Of a DNA stretch of 64,000 nt, positions 23,201 to 36,000 are shown one piece after another. Source of the DNA: Dichetophora obliterata. Lineage: Eukaryota; Arthropoda; Insecta; Diptera; Sciomyzidae. Position 1 is the first letter of the stretch. Each line of letters opens with the position of its first letter. A program made the translations under genes and the position numbers. The DNA lies in contig OY986440.1 in assembly GCA_963920525.1 (NCBI GenBank), positions 1,550,001 through 1,614,000 of the forward strand, in the 5' to 3' direction. The notes beneath the pieces were generated by a model that was not told the origin of the DNA, searched no databases, and saw nothing but the letters and a program-made list of their open reading frames with translations.

Positions 23201-26200
23201 TACAAACTACAAAAAATAAAGGTGGCAACCCTATCCACCATCTTGAATTTTAAAATTCTGACCTTAGATTCGAAATCAGCGATAAAATTAATTTTGACCT
23301 TGAAAAAACACCCCAGATTAAACCGGATATTTTTTCCATAGCGACTCTCACAAAAGCCACATGGCGGCCATCATTAAAAAATTGTCAACTCTGCGCCTCT
23401 CCTAAGCGGCCATTATACTTTTGTGGAAGGAGGAGGAGCCACAAAAACAGCCAGTGTTGTGCAAAAGTTTATGAGAAGTATAAGTGTTGTGTAAATTTGA
23501 AACCAGTTTCAATGCCTTCCTACACTCATTACCAATTCCTAGAGAACCCTATGATTTTGAAATTTTATAATTTTGAAATTCTGACGACGGATTCGGATTC
23601 AGTGACCCATATTTTGTGTATGATTTTTTTTTTGCCTTCCCCGAATTCTCAAAACTACAGAAAAAGAAGGTGGCAACCCTATCCACCATCTTGAATTTTA
23701 AAATTCTGACTTCAGATTCGAAATCAGCGACCCCTAAACACTAATAAATGACTACAAACTACAAAAAATAAAGGTGGCAACCCTATCCACCATCTTGAAT
23801 TTTAAAATTCTGACCTTAGATTCGAAATCAGCGATAAAATTAATTTTGACCTTGAAAAAACACCCCAGATTAAACCGGATATTTTTTCCATAGCGACTCT
23901 CACAAAAGCCACATGGCGGCCATCATTAAAAAATTGTCAACTCTGCGCCTCTCCTAAGCGGCCATTATACTTTTGTGGAAGGAGGAGGAGCCACAAGAAC
24001 AGCCAGTGTTGTGCAAAAGTTTATGAGAAGTATAAGTGTTGTGTAAATTTGAAACCAGTTTCAATGCCTTCCTACACTCATTACCAATTCCTAGAGAACC
24101 CTATGATTTTGAAATTTTATAATTTTGAAATTCTGACGACGGATTCGGATTCAGTGACCCATATTTTGCGTATGATTTTTTTTTTGCCTTCCCCGAATTC
24201 TCAAAACTACAGAAAAAGAAGGTGGCAACCCTATCCACCATCTTGAATTTTAAAATTCTGACTTCAGATTCGAAATCAGCGACCCCTAAACACTAATAAA
24301 TGACGTTTAAAATTCTTAAAAAGACATATTATTAGGTGGCAACCCTATTATTTCGAATCTTTATAATTTTGAAATTCTGACGATGGATTCGGATTCAGTG
24401 ACCCATATTTTGTGTATGATTTTTTTTTGCCTTCCCCGAATTCTCAAAACTACAGAAAAAGAAGGTGGCAACCCTATCCACCATCTTGAATTTTAAAATT
24501 CTGACTTCAGATTCGAAATCAGCGACCCCTAAACACTAATAAATGACTACAAACTACAAAAAATAAAGGTGGCAACCCTATCCACCATCTTGAATTTTAA
24601 AATTCTGACCTTAGATTCGAAATCAGCGATAAAATTAATTTTGACCTTGAAAAAACACCCCAGATTAAACCGGATATTTTTTCCATAGCGACTCTTACAA
24701 AAGCCACATGGCGGCCATCATTAAAAAATTGTCAACTCTGCGCCTCTCCTAAGCGGCCATTATACTTTTGTGGAAGGAGGAGGAGCCACAAAAACAGCCA
24801 GTGTTGTGCAAAAGTTTATGAGAAGTATAAGTGTTGTGTAAATTTGAAACCAGTTTCAATGCCTTCCTACACTCATTACCAATTCCTAGAGAACCCTATG
24901 ATTTTGAAATTTTATAATTTTGAAATTCTGACGACGGATTCGGATTCAGTGACCCATATTTTGTGTATGATTTTTTTTTGCCTTCCCCGAATTCTCAAAA
25001 CTACAGAAAAAGAAGGTGGCAACCCTATCCACCATCTTGAATTTTAAAATTCTGACTTCAGATTCGAAATCAGCGACCCCTAAACACTAATAAATGACGT
25101 TTAAAATTCTTAAAAAGACATATTATTAGGTGGCAACCCTATTATTTCGAATCTTTATAATTTTGAAATTCTGACGACGGATTCGGATTCAGTGACCCAT
25201 ATTTTGTGTATGATTTTTTTTTGCCTTCCCCGAATTCTCAAAACTACAGAAAAAGAAGGTGGCAACCCTATCCACCATCTTGAATTTTAAAATTCTGACT
25301 TCAGATTCGAAATCAGCGACCCCTAAACACTAATAAATGACTACAAACTACAAAAAATAAAGGTGGCAACCCTATCCACCATCTTGAATTTTAAAATTCT
25401 GACCTTAGATTCGAAATCAGCGATAAAATTAATTTTGACCTTGAAAAAACACCCCAGATTAAACCGGATATTTTTTCCATAGCGACTCTCACAAAAGCCA
25501 CATGGCGGCCATCATTAAAAAATTGTCAACTCTGCGCCTCTCCTAAGCGGCCATTATACTTTTGTGGAAGGAGGAGGAGCCACAAAAACAGCCAGTGTTG
25601 TGCAAAAGTTTATGAGAAGTATAAGTGTTGTGTAAATTTGAAACCAGTTTCAATGCCTTCCTACACTCATTACCAATTCCTAGAGAACCCTATGATTTTG
25701 AAATTTTATAATTTTGAAATTCTGACGACGGATTCGGATTCAGTGACCCATATTTTGTGTATGATATTTTTTTTGCCTTCCCCGAATTCTCAAAACTACA
25801 GAAAAAGAAGGTGGCAACCCTATCCACCATCTTGAATTTTAAAATTCTGACTTCAGATTCGAAATCAGCGACCCCTAAACACTAATAAATGACTACAAAC
25901 TACAAAAAATAAAGGTGGCAACCCTATCCACCATCTTGAATTTTAAAATTCTGACCTTAGATTCGAAATCAGCGATAAAATTAATTTTGACCTTGAAAAA
26001 ACACCCCAGATTAAACCGGATATTTTTTCCATAGCGACTCTCACAAAAGCCACATGGCGGCCATCATTAAAAAATTGTCAACTCTGCGCCTCTCCTAAGC
26101 GGCCATTATACTTTTGTGGAAGGAGGAGGAGCCACAAGAACAGCCAGTGTTGTGCAAAAGTTTATGAGAAGTATAAGTGTTGTGTAAATTTGAAACCAGT

Positions 26201-29200
26201 TTCAATGCCTTCCTACACTCATTACCAATTCCTAGAGAACCCTATGATTTTGAAATTTTATAATTTTGAAATTCTGACGACGGATTCGGATTCAGTGACC
26301 CATATTTTGCGTATGATTTTTTTTTTGCCTTCCCCGAATTCTCAAAACTACAGAAAAAGAAGGTGGCAACCCTATCCACCATCTTGAATTTTAAAATTCT
26401 GACTTCAGATTCGAAATCAGCGACCCCTAAACACTAATAAATGACGTTTAAAATTCTTAAAAAGACATATTATTAGGTGGCAACCCTATTATTTCGAATC
26501 TTTATAATTTTGAAATTCTGACGATGGATTCGGATTCAGTGACCCATATTTTGTGTATGATTTTTTTTTGCCTTCCCCGAATTCTCAAAACTACAGAAAA
26601 AGAAGGTGGCAACCCTATCCACCATCTTGAATTTTAAAATTCTGACTTCAGATTCGAAATCAGCGACCCCTAAACACTAATAAATGACTACAAACTACAA
26701 AAAATAAAGGTGGCAACCCTATCCACCATCTTGAATTTTAAAATTCTGACCTTAGATTCGAAATCAGCGATAAAATTAATTTTGACCTTGAAAAAACACC
26801 CCAGATTAAACCGGATATTTTTTCCATAGCGACTCTCACAAAAGCCACATGGCGGCCATCATTAAAAAATTGTCAACTCTGCGCCTCTCCTAAGCGGCCA
26901 TTATACTTTTGTGGAAGGAGGAGGAGCCACAAAAACAGCCAGTGTTGTGCAAAAGTTTATGAGAAGTATAAGTGTTGTGTAAATTTGAAACCAGTTTCAA
27001 TGCCTTCCTACACTCATTACCAATTCCTAGAGAACCCTATGATTTTGAAATTTTATAATTTTGAAATTCTGACGACGGATTCGGATTCAGTGACCCATAT
27101 TTTGTGTATGATTTTTTTTTTGCCTTCCCCGAATTCTCAAAACTACAGAAAAAGAAGGTGGCAACCCTATCCACCATCTTGAATTTTAAAATTCTGACTT
27201 CAGATTCGAAATCAGCGACCCCTAAACACTAATAAATGACGTTTAAAATTCTTAAAAAGACATATTATTAGGTGGCAGCCCTATTATTTCGAATCTTTAT
27301 AATTTTGAAATTCCGACGACGGATTCGGATTCAGTGACCCATATTTTGTGTATGATTTTTTTTGCCTTCCCCGAATTCTCAAAACTACAGAAAAAGAAGG
27401 TGGCAACCCTATCCACCATCTTGAATTTTAAAATTCTGACTTCAGATTCGAAATCACTGACCCCTAAACACTAATAAATGACTACAAACTACAAAAAATA
27501 AAGGTGGCAACCCTATCCACCATCTTGAATTTTAAAATTCTGACCTTAGATTCGAAATCAGCGATAAAATTAATTTTGACCTTGAAAAAACACCCCAGAT
27601 TAAACCGGATATTTTTTCCATAGCGACTCTCACAAAAGCCACATGGCGGCCATCATTAAAAAATTGTCAACTCTGCGCCTCTCCTAAGCGGCCTATATAC
27701 TTTTGTGGAAGGAGGAGGAGCCACAAGAACAGCCAGTGTTGTGCAAAAGTTTATGAGAAGTATAAGTGTTGTGTAAATTTGAAACCAGTTTCAATGCCTT
27801 CCTACACTCATTACCAATTCCTAGAGAACCCTATGATTTTGAAATTTTATAATTTTGAAATTCTGACGACGGATTCGGATTCAGTGACCCATATTTTGCG
27901 TATGATTTTTTTTTTGCCTTCCCCGAATTCTCAAAACTACAGAAAAAGAAGGTGGCAACCCTATCCACCATCTTGAATTTTAAAATTCTGACTTCAGATT
28001 CGAAATCAGCGACCCCTAAACACTAATAAATGACTACAAACTACAAAAAATAAAGGTGGCAACCCTATCCACCATCTTGAATTTTAAAATTCTGACCTTA
28101 GATTCGAAATCAGCGATAAAATTAATTTTGACCTTGAAAAAACACCCCAGATTAAACCGGATATTTTTTCCATAGCGACTCTCACAAAAGCCACATGGCG
28201 GCCATCATTAAAAAATTGTCAACTCTGCGCCTCTCCTAAGCGGCCATTATACTTTTGTGGAAGGAGGAGGAGCCACAAAAACAGCCAGTGTTGTGCAAAA
28301 GTTTATGAGAAGTATAAGTGTTGTGTAAATTTGAAACCAGTTTCAATGCCTTCCTACACTCATTACCAATTCCTAGAGAACCCTATGATTTTGAAATTTT
28401 ATAATTTTGAAATTCTGACGACGGATTCGGATTCAGTGACCCATATTTTGTGTATGATTTTTTTTTGCCTTCCCCGAATTCTCAAAACTACAGAAAAAGA
28501 AGGTGGCAACCCTATCCACCATCTTGAATTTTAAAATTCTGACTTCAGATTCGAAATCAGCGACCCCTAAACACTAATAAATGACGTTTAAAATTCTTAA
28601 AAAGACATATTATTAGGTGGCAACCCTATTATTTCGAATCTTTATAATTTTGAAATTCTGACGACGGATTCGGATTCAGTGACCCATATTTTGCGTATGA
28701 TTTTTTTTTTTGCCTTCCCCGAATTCTCAAAACTACAGAAAAAGAAGGTGGCAACCCTATCCACCATCTTGAATTTTAAAATTCTGACTTCAGATTCGAA
28801 ATCAGCGACCCCTAAACACTAATAAATGACTACAAACTACAAAAAATAAAGGTGGCAACCCTATCCACCATCTTGAATTTTAAAATTCTGACCTTAGATT
28901 CGAAATCAGCGATAAAATTAATTTTGACCTTGAAAAAACACCCCAGATTAAACCGGATATTTTTTCCATAGCGACTCTCACAAAAGCCACATGGCGGCCA
29001 TCATTAAAAAATTGTCAACTCTGCGCCTCTCCTAAGCGGCCATTATACTTTTGTGGAAGGAGGAGGAGCCACAAAAACAGCCAGTGTTGTGCAAAAGTTT
29101 ATGAGAAGTATAAGTGTTGTGTAAATTTGAAACCAGTTTCAATGCCTTCCTACACTCATTACCAATTCCTAGAGAACCCTATGATTTTGAAATTTTATAA

Positions 29201-29623
29201 TTTTGAAATTCTGACGACGGATTCGGATTCAGTGACCCATATTTTGCGTATGATTTTTTTTTGCCTTCCCCGAATTCTCAAAACTACAGAAAAAGAAGGT
29301 GGCAACCCTATCCACCATCTTGAATTTTAAAATTCTGACTTCAGATTCGAAATCAGCGACCCCTAAACACTAATAAATGACGTTTAAAATTCTTAAAAAG
29401 ACATATTATTAGGTGGCAGCCCTATTATTTCGAATCTTTATAATTTTGAAATTCCGACGACGGATTCGGATTCAGTGACCCATATTTTGTGTATGATTTT
29501 TTTTGCCTTCCCCGAATTCTCAAAACTACAGAAAAAGAAGGTGGCAACCCTATCCACCATCTTGAATTTTAAAATTCTGACTTCAGATTCGAAATCACTG
29601 ACCCCTAAACACTAATAAATGAC
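23201..29623. repeat. 2141-bp higher-order repeat, three tandem copies (A-AB-AB)
   Basis: Copies start at 23201, 25342 and 27483, each 2141 bp. A modules start at 23201, 23753, 24548, 25342, 25894, 26689, 27483, 28035 and 28831. The first two copies share CCACAAGAAC, GCGTATG and GACGATGG (24382 and 26522). A second set of variants repeats at the same 2141-bp spacing but in shifted phase across 26.7-29.9 kb: GGTGGCAGCCC, AATTCCGACG and AAATCACTGACC in one B, and GCGGCCTATATAC in the next A. Two partly overlapping duplication events fit this. The T run near 25766 is interrupted by an A (GATATTTT). Confidence 0.88.
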
Positions 29624-32600
29624 TACAAACTACAAAAAATAAAGGTGGCAACCCTATCCACCATCTTGAATTTTAAAATTCTGACCTTAGATTCGAAATC
29701 AGCGATAAAATTAATTTTGACCTTGAAAAAACACCCCAGATTAAACCGGATATTTTTTCCATAGCGACTCTCACAAAAGCCACATGGCGGCCATCATTAA
29801 AAAATTGTCAACTCTGCGCCTCTCCTAAGCGGCCTATATACTTTTGTGGAAGGAGGAGGAGCCACAAGAACAGCCAGTGTTGTGCAAAAGTTTATGAGAA
29901 GTATAAGTGTTGTGTAAATTTGAAACCAGTTTCAATGCCTTCCTACACTCATTACCAATTCCTAGAGAACCCTATGATTTTGAAATTTTATAATTTTGAA
30001 ATTCTGACGACGGATTCGGATTCAGTGACCCATATTTTGCGTATGATTTTTTTTTTGCCTTCCCCGAATTCTCAAAACTACAGAAAAAGAAGGTGGCAAC
30101 CCTATCCACCATCTTGAATTTTAAAATTCTGACTTCAGATTCGAAATCAGCGACCCCTAAACACTAATAAATGACGTTTAAAATTCTTAAAAAGACATAT
30201 TATTAGGTGGCAACCCTATTATTTCGAATCATTATAATTTTGAAATTCTGACGACGGATTCGGATTCAGTGACCCATATTTTGTGTATGATTTTTTTTTG
30301 CCTTCCCCGAATTCTCAAAACTACAGAAAAAGAAGGTGGCAACCCTATCCACCATCTTGAATTTTAAAATTCTGACTTCAGATTCGAAATCAGCGACCCC
30401 TAAACACTAATAAATGACGTTTAAAATTCTTAAAAAGACATATTATTAGGTGGCAACCCTATTATTTCGAATCTTTATAATTTTGAAATTCTGACGACGG
30501 ATTCGGATTCAGTGACCCATATTTTGCGTATGATTTTTTTTTTGCCTTCCCCGAATTCTCAAAACTACAGAAAAAGAAGGTGGCAACCCTATCCACCATC
30601 TTGAATTTTAAAATTCTGACTTCAGATTCGAAATCAGCGACCCCTAAACACTAATAAATGACTACAAACTACAAAAAATAAAGGTGGCAACCCTATCCAC
30701 CATCTTGAATTTTAAAATTCTGACCTTAGATTCGAAATCAGCGATAAAATTAATTTTGACCTTGAAAAAACACCCCAGATTAAACCGGATATTTTTTCCA
30801 TAGCGACTCTCACAAAAGCCACATGGCGGCCATCATTAAAAAATTGTCAACTCTGCGCCTCTCCTAAGCGGCCATTATACTTTTGTGGAAGGAGGAGGAG
30901 CCACAAAAACAGCCAGTGTTGTGCAAAAGTTTATGAGAAGTATAAGTGTTGTGTAAATTTGAAACCAGTTTCAATGCCTTCCTACACTCATTACCAATTC
31001 CTAGAGAACCCTATGATTTTGAAATTTTATAATTTTGAAATTCTGACGACGGATTCGGATTCAGTGACCCATATTTTGTGTATGATTTTTTTTTTGCCTT
31101 CCCCGAATTCTCAAAACTACAGAAAAAGAAGGTGGCAACCCTATCCACCATCTTGAATTTTAAAATTCTGACTTCAGATTCGAAATCAGCGACCCCTAAA
31201 CACTAATAAATGACTACAAACTACAAAAAATAAAGGTGGCAACCCTATCCACCATCTTGAATTTTAAAATTCTGACCTTAGATTCGAAATCAGCGATAAA
31301 ATTAATTTTGACCTTGAAAAAACACCCCAGATTAAACCGGATATTTTTTCCATAGCGACTCTCACAAAAGCCACATGGCGGCCATCATTAAAAAATTGTC
31401 AACTCTGCGCCTCTCCTAAGCGGCCATTATACTTTTGTGGAAGGAGGAGGAGCCACAAAAACAGCCAGTGTTGTGCAAAAGTTTATGAGAAGTATAAGTG
31501 TTGTGTAAATTTGAAACCAGTTTCAATGCCTTCCTACACTCATTACCAATTCCTAGAGAACCCTATGATTTTGAAATTTTATAATTTTGAAATTCTGACG
31601 ACGGATTCGGATTCAGTGACCCATATTTTGTGTATGATTTTTTTTTTGCCTTCCCCGAATTCTCAAAACTACAGAAAAAGAAGGTGGCAACCCTATCCAC
31701 CATCTTGAATTTTAAAATTCTGACTTCAGATTCGAAATCAGCGACCCCTAAACACTAATAAATGACGTTTAAAATTCTTAAAAAGACATATTATTAGGTG
31801 GCAACCCTATTATTTCGAATCTTTATAATTTTGAAATTCTGACGACGGATTCGGATTCAGTGACCCATATTTTGTGAATGATTTTTTTTTGCCTTCCCCG
31901 AATTCTCAAAACTACAGAAAAAGAAGGTGGCAACCCTATCCACCATCTTGAATTTTAAAATTCTGACTTCAGATTCGAAATCAGCGACCCCTAAACACTA
32001 ATAAATGACTACAAACTACAAAAAATAAAGGTGGCAACCCTATCCACCATCTTGAATTTTAAAATTCTGACCTTAGATTCGAAATCAGCGATAAAATTAA
32101 TTTTGACCTTGAAAAAACACCCCAGATTAAACCGGATATTTTTTCCATAGCGACTCTCACAAAAGCCACATGGCGGCCATCATTAAAAAATTGTCAACTC
32201 TGCGCCTCTCCTAAGCGGCCATTATACTTTTGTGGAAGGAGGAGGAGCCACAAAAACAGCCAGTGTTGTGCAAAAGTTTATGAGAAGTATAAGTGTTGTG
32301 TAAATTTGAAACCAGTTTCAATGCCTTCCTACACTCATTACCAATTCCTAGAGAACCCTATGATTTTGAAATTTTATAATTTTGAAATTCTGACGACGGA
32401 TTCGGATTCAGTGACCCATATTTTGTGTATGATTTTTTTTTGCCTTCCCCGAATTCTCAAAACTACAGAAAAAGAAGGTGGCAACCCTATCCACCATCTT
32501 GAATTTTAAAATTCTGACTTCAGATTCGAAATCAGCGACCCCTAAACACTAATAAATAACGTTTAAAATTCTTAAAAAGACATATTATTAGGTGGCAACC

Positions 32601-33047
32601 CTATTATTTCGAATCTTTATAATTTTGAAATTCTGACGACGGATTCGGATTCAGTGACCCATATTTTGTGTATGATTTTTTTTTTGCCTTCCCCGAATTC
32701 TCAAAACTACAGAAAAAGAAGGTGGCAACCCTATCCACCATCTTGAATTTTAAAATTCTGACTTCAGATTCGAAATCAGCGACCCCTAAACACTAATAAA
32801 TGACGTTTAAAATTCTTAAAAAGACATATTATTAGGTGGCAACCCTATTATTTCGAATCTTTATAATTTTGAAATTCTGACGACGGATTCGGATTCAGTG
32901 ACCCATATTTTGTGCATGATTTTTTTTTGCCTTCCCCGAATTCTCAAAACTACTGAAAAAGAAGGTGGCAACCCTATCCACCATCTTGAATTTTAAAATT
33001 CTGACTTCAGATTCGAAATCAGCGACCCCTAAACACTAATAAATGAC
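29624..33047. repeat. Transition units 38-41 (ABB-A-AB-ABB)
   Basis: A modules start at 29624, 30663, 31215 and 32010. The unit at 29624 starts like the 2141-bp repeat (GCGGCCTATATAC, CCACAAGAAC, GCGTATG) but continues into two B modules, the first with TCATTATAA near 30230. The B near 31874 is the first with TGTGAATG, and the unit at 32010 carries AAATAACG near 32555 plus ACTACTGAAAA near 32951; these mark the 10.6-kb repeat that follows, whose homology therefore begins inside this block. Confidence 0.82.
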
Positions 33048-36000
33048 TACAAACTACAAAAAATAAAGGTGGCAACCCTATCCACCATCTTGAATTTTAA
33101 AATTCTGACCTTAGATTCGAAATCAGCGATAAAATTAATTTTGACCTTGAAAAAACACCCCAGATTAAACCGGATATTTTTTCCATAGCGACTCTCACAA
33201 AAGCCACATGGCGGCCATCATTAAAAAATTGTCAACTCTGCGCCTCTCCTAAGCGGCCATTATACTTTTGTGGAAGGAGGAGGAGCCACAAAAACAGCCA
33301 GTGTTGTGCAAAAGTTTATGAGAAGTATAAGTGTTGTGTAAATTTGAAACCAGTTTCAATGCCTTCCTACACTCATTACCAATTCCTAGAGAACCCTATG
33401 ATTTTGAAATTTTATAATTTTGAAATTCTGACGACGGATTCGGATTCAGTGACCCATATTTTGTGTATGATTTTTTTTTTGCCTTCCCCGAATTCTCAAA
33501 ACTACAGAAAAAGAAGGTGGCAACCCTATCCACCATCTTGAATTTTAAAATTCTGACTTCAGATTCGAAATCAGCGACCCCTAAACACTAATAAATGACG
33601 TTTAAAATTCTTAAAAAGACATATTATTAGGTGGCAACCCTATTATTTCGAATCTTTATAATTTTGAAATTCTGACGACGGATTCGGATTTAGTGACCCA
33701 TATTTTGTGTATGATTTTTTTTTGCCTTCCCCGAATTCTCAAAACTACAGAAAAAGAAGGTGGCAACCCTATCCACCATCTTGAATTTTAAAATTCTGAC
33801 TTCAGATTCGAAATCAGCGACCCCTAAACACTAATAAATGACTACAAACTACAAAAAATAAAGGTGGCAACCCTATCCACCATCTTGAATTTTAAAATTC
33901 TGACTTCAGATTCGAAATCAGCGACCCCTAAACACTAATAAATGACGTTTAAAATTCTTAAAAAGACATATTATTAGGTGGCAACCCTATTATTTCGAAT
34001 CTTTATAATTTTGAAATTCTGACGACGGATTCGGATTCAGTGACCCATATTTTGCGTATGATTTTTTTTTTGCCTTCCCCGAATTCTCAAAACTACAGAA
34101 AAAGAAGGTGGCAACCCTATCCACCATCTTGAATTTTAAAATTCTGACTTCAGATTCGAAATCAGCGACCCCTAAACACTAATAAATGACTACAAACTAC
34201 AAAAAATAAAGGTGGCAACCCTATCCACCATCTTGAATTTTAAAATTCTGACCTTAGATTCGAAATCAGCGATAAAATTAATTTTGACCTTGAAAAAACA
34301 CCCCAGATTAAACCGGATATTTTTTCCATAGCGACTCTCACAAAAGCCACATGGCGGCCATCATTAAAAAATTGTCAACTCTGCGCCTCTCCTAAGCGGC
34401 CATTATACTTTTGTGGAAGGAGGAGGAGCCACAAAAACAGCCAGTGTTGTGCAAAAGTTTATGAGAAGTATAAGTGTTGTGTAAATTTGAAACCAGTTTC
34501 AATGCCTTCCTACACTCATTACCAATTCCTAGAGAACCCTATGATTTTGAAATTTTATAATTTTGAAATTCTGACGACGGATTCGGATTCAGTGACCCAT
34601 ATTTTGTGTATGATTTTTTTTTTGCCTTCCCCGAATTCTCAAAACTACAGAAAAAGAAGGTGGCAACCCTATCCACCATCTTGAATTTTAAAATTCTGAC
34701 TTCAGATTCGAAATCAGCGACCCCTAAACACTAATAAATGACTACAAACTACAAAAAATAAAGGTGGCAACCCTATCCACCATCTTGAATTTTAAAATTC
34801 TGACCTTAGATTCGAAATCAGCGATAAAATTAATTTTGACCTTGAAAAAACACCCCAGATTAAACCGGATATTTTTTCCATAGCGACTCTCACAAAAGCC
34901 ACATGGCGGCCATCATTAAAAAATTGTCAACTCTGCGCCTCTCCTAAGCGGCCATTATACTTTTGTGGAAGGAGGAGGAGCCACAAAAACAGCCAGTGTT
35001 GTGCAAAAGTTTATGAGAAGTATAAGTGTTGTGTAAATTTGAAACCAGTTTCAATGCCTTCCTACACTCATTACCAATTCCTAGAGAACCCTATGATTTT
35101 GAAATTTTATAATTTTGAAATTCTGACGACGGATTCGGATTCAGTGACCCATATTTTGTGTATGATTTTTTTTTTGCCTTCCCCGAATTCTCAAAACTAC
35201 AGAAAAAGAAGGTGGCAACCCTATCCACCATCTTGAATTTTAAAATTCTGACTTCAGATTCGAAATCAGCGACCCCTAAACACTAATAAATGACGTTTAA
35301 AATTCTTAAAAAGACATATTATTAGGTGGCAACCCTATTATTTCGAATCTTTATAATTTTGAAATTCTGACGACGGATTCGGATTCAGTGACCCATATTT
35401 TGTGAATGATTTTTTTTTGCCTTCCCCGAATTCTCAAAACTACAGAAAAAGAAGGTGGCAACCCTATCCACCATCTTGAATTTTAAAATTCTGACTTCAG
35501 ATTCGAAATCAGCGACCCCTAAACACTAATAAATGACTACAAACTACAAAAAATAAAGGTGGCAACCCTATCCACCATCTTGAATTTTAAAATTCTGACC
35601 TTAGATTCGAAATCAGCGATAAAATTAATTTTGACCTTGAAAAAACACCCCAGATTAAACCGGATATTTTTTCCATAGCGACTCTCACAAAAGCCACATG
35701 GCGGCCATCATTAAAAAATTGTCAACTCTGCGCCTCTCCTAAGCGGCCATTATACTTTTGTGGAAGGAGGAGGAGCCACAAAAACAGCCAGTGTTGTGCA
35801 AAAGTTTATGAGAAGTATAAGTGTTGTGTAAATTTGAAACCAGTTTCAATGCCTTCCTACACTCATTACCAATTCCTAGAGAACCCTATGATTTTGAAAT
35901 TTTATAATTTTGAAATTCTGACGACGGATTCGGATTCAGTGACCCATATTTTGTGTATGATTTTTTTTTGCCTTCCCCGAATTCTCAAAACTACAGAAAA

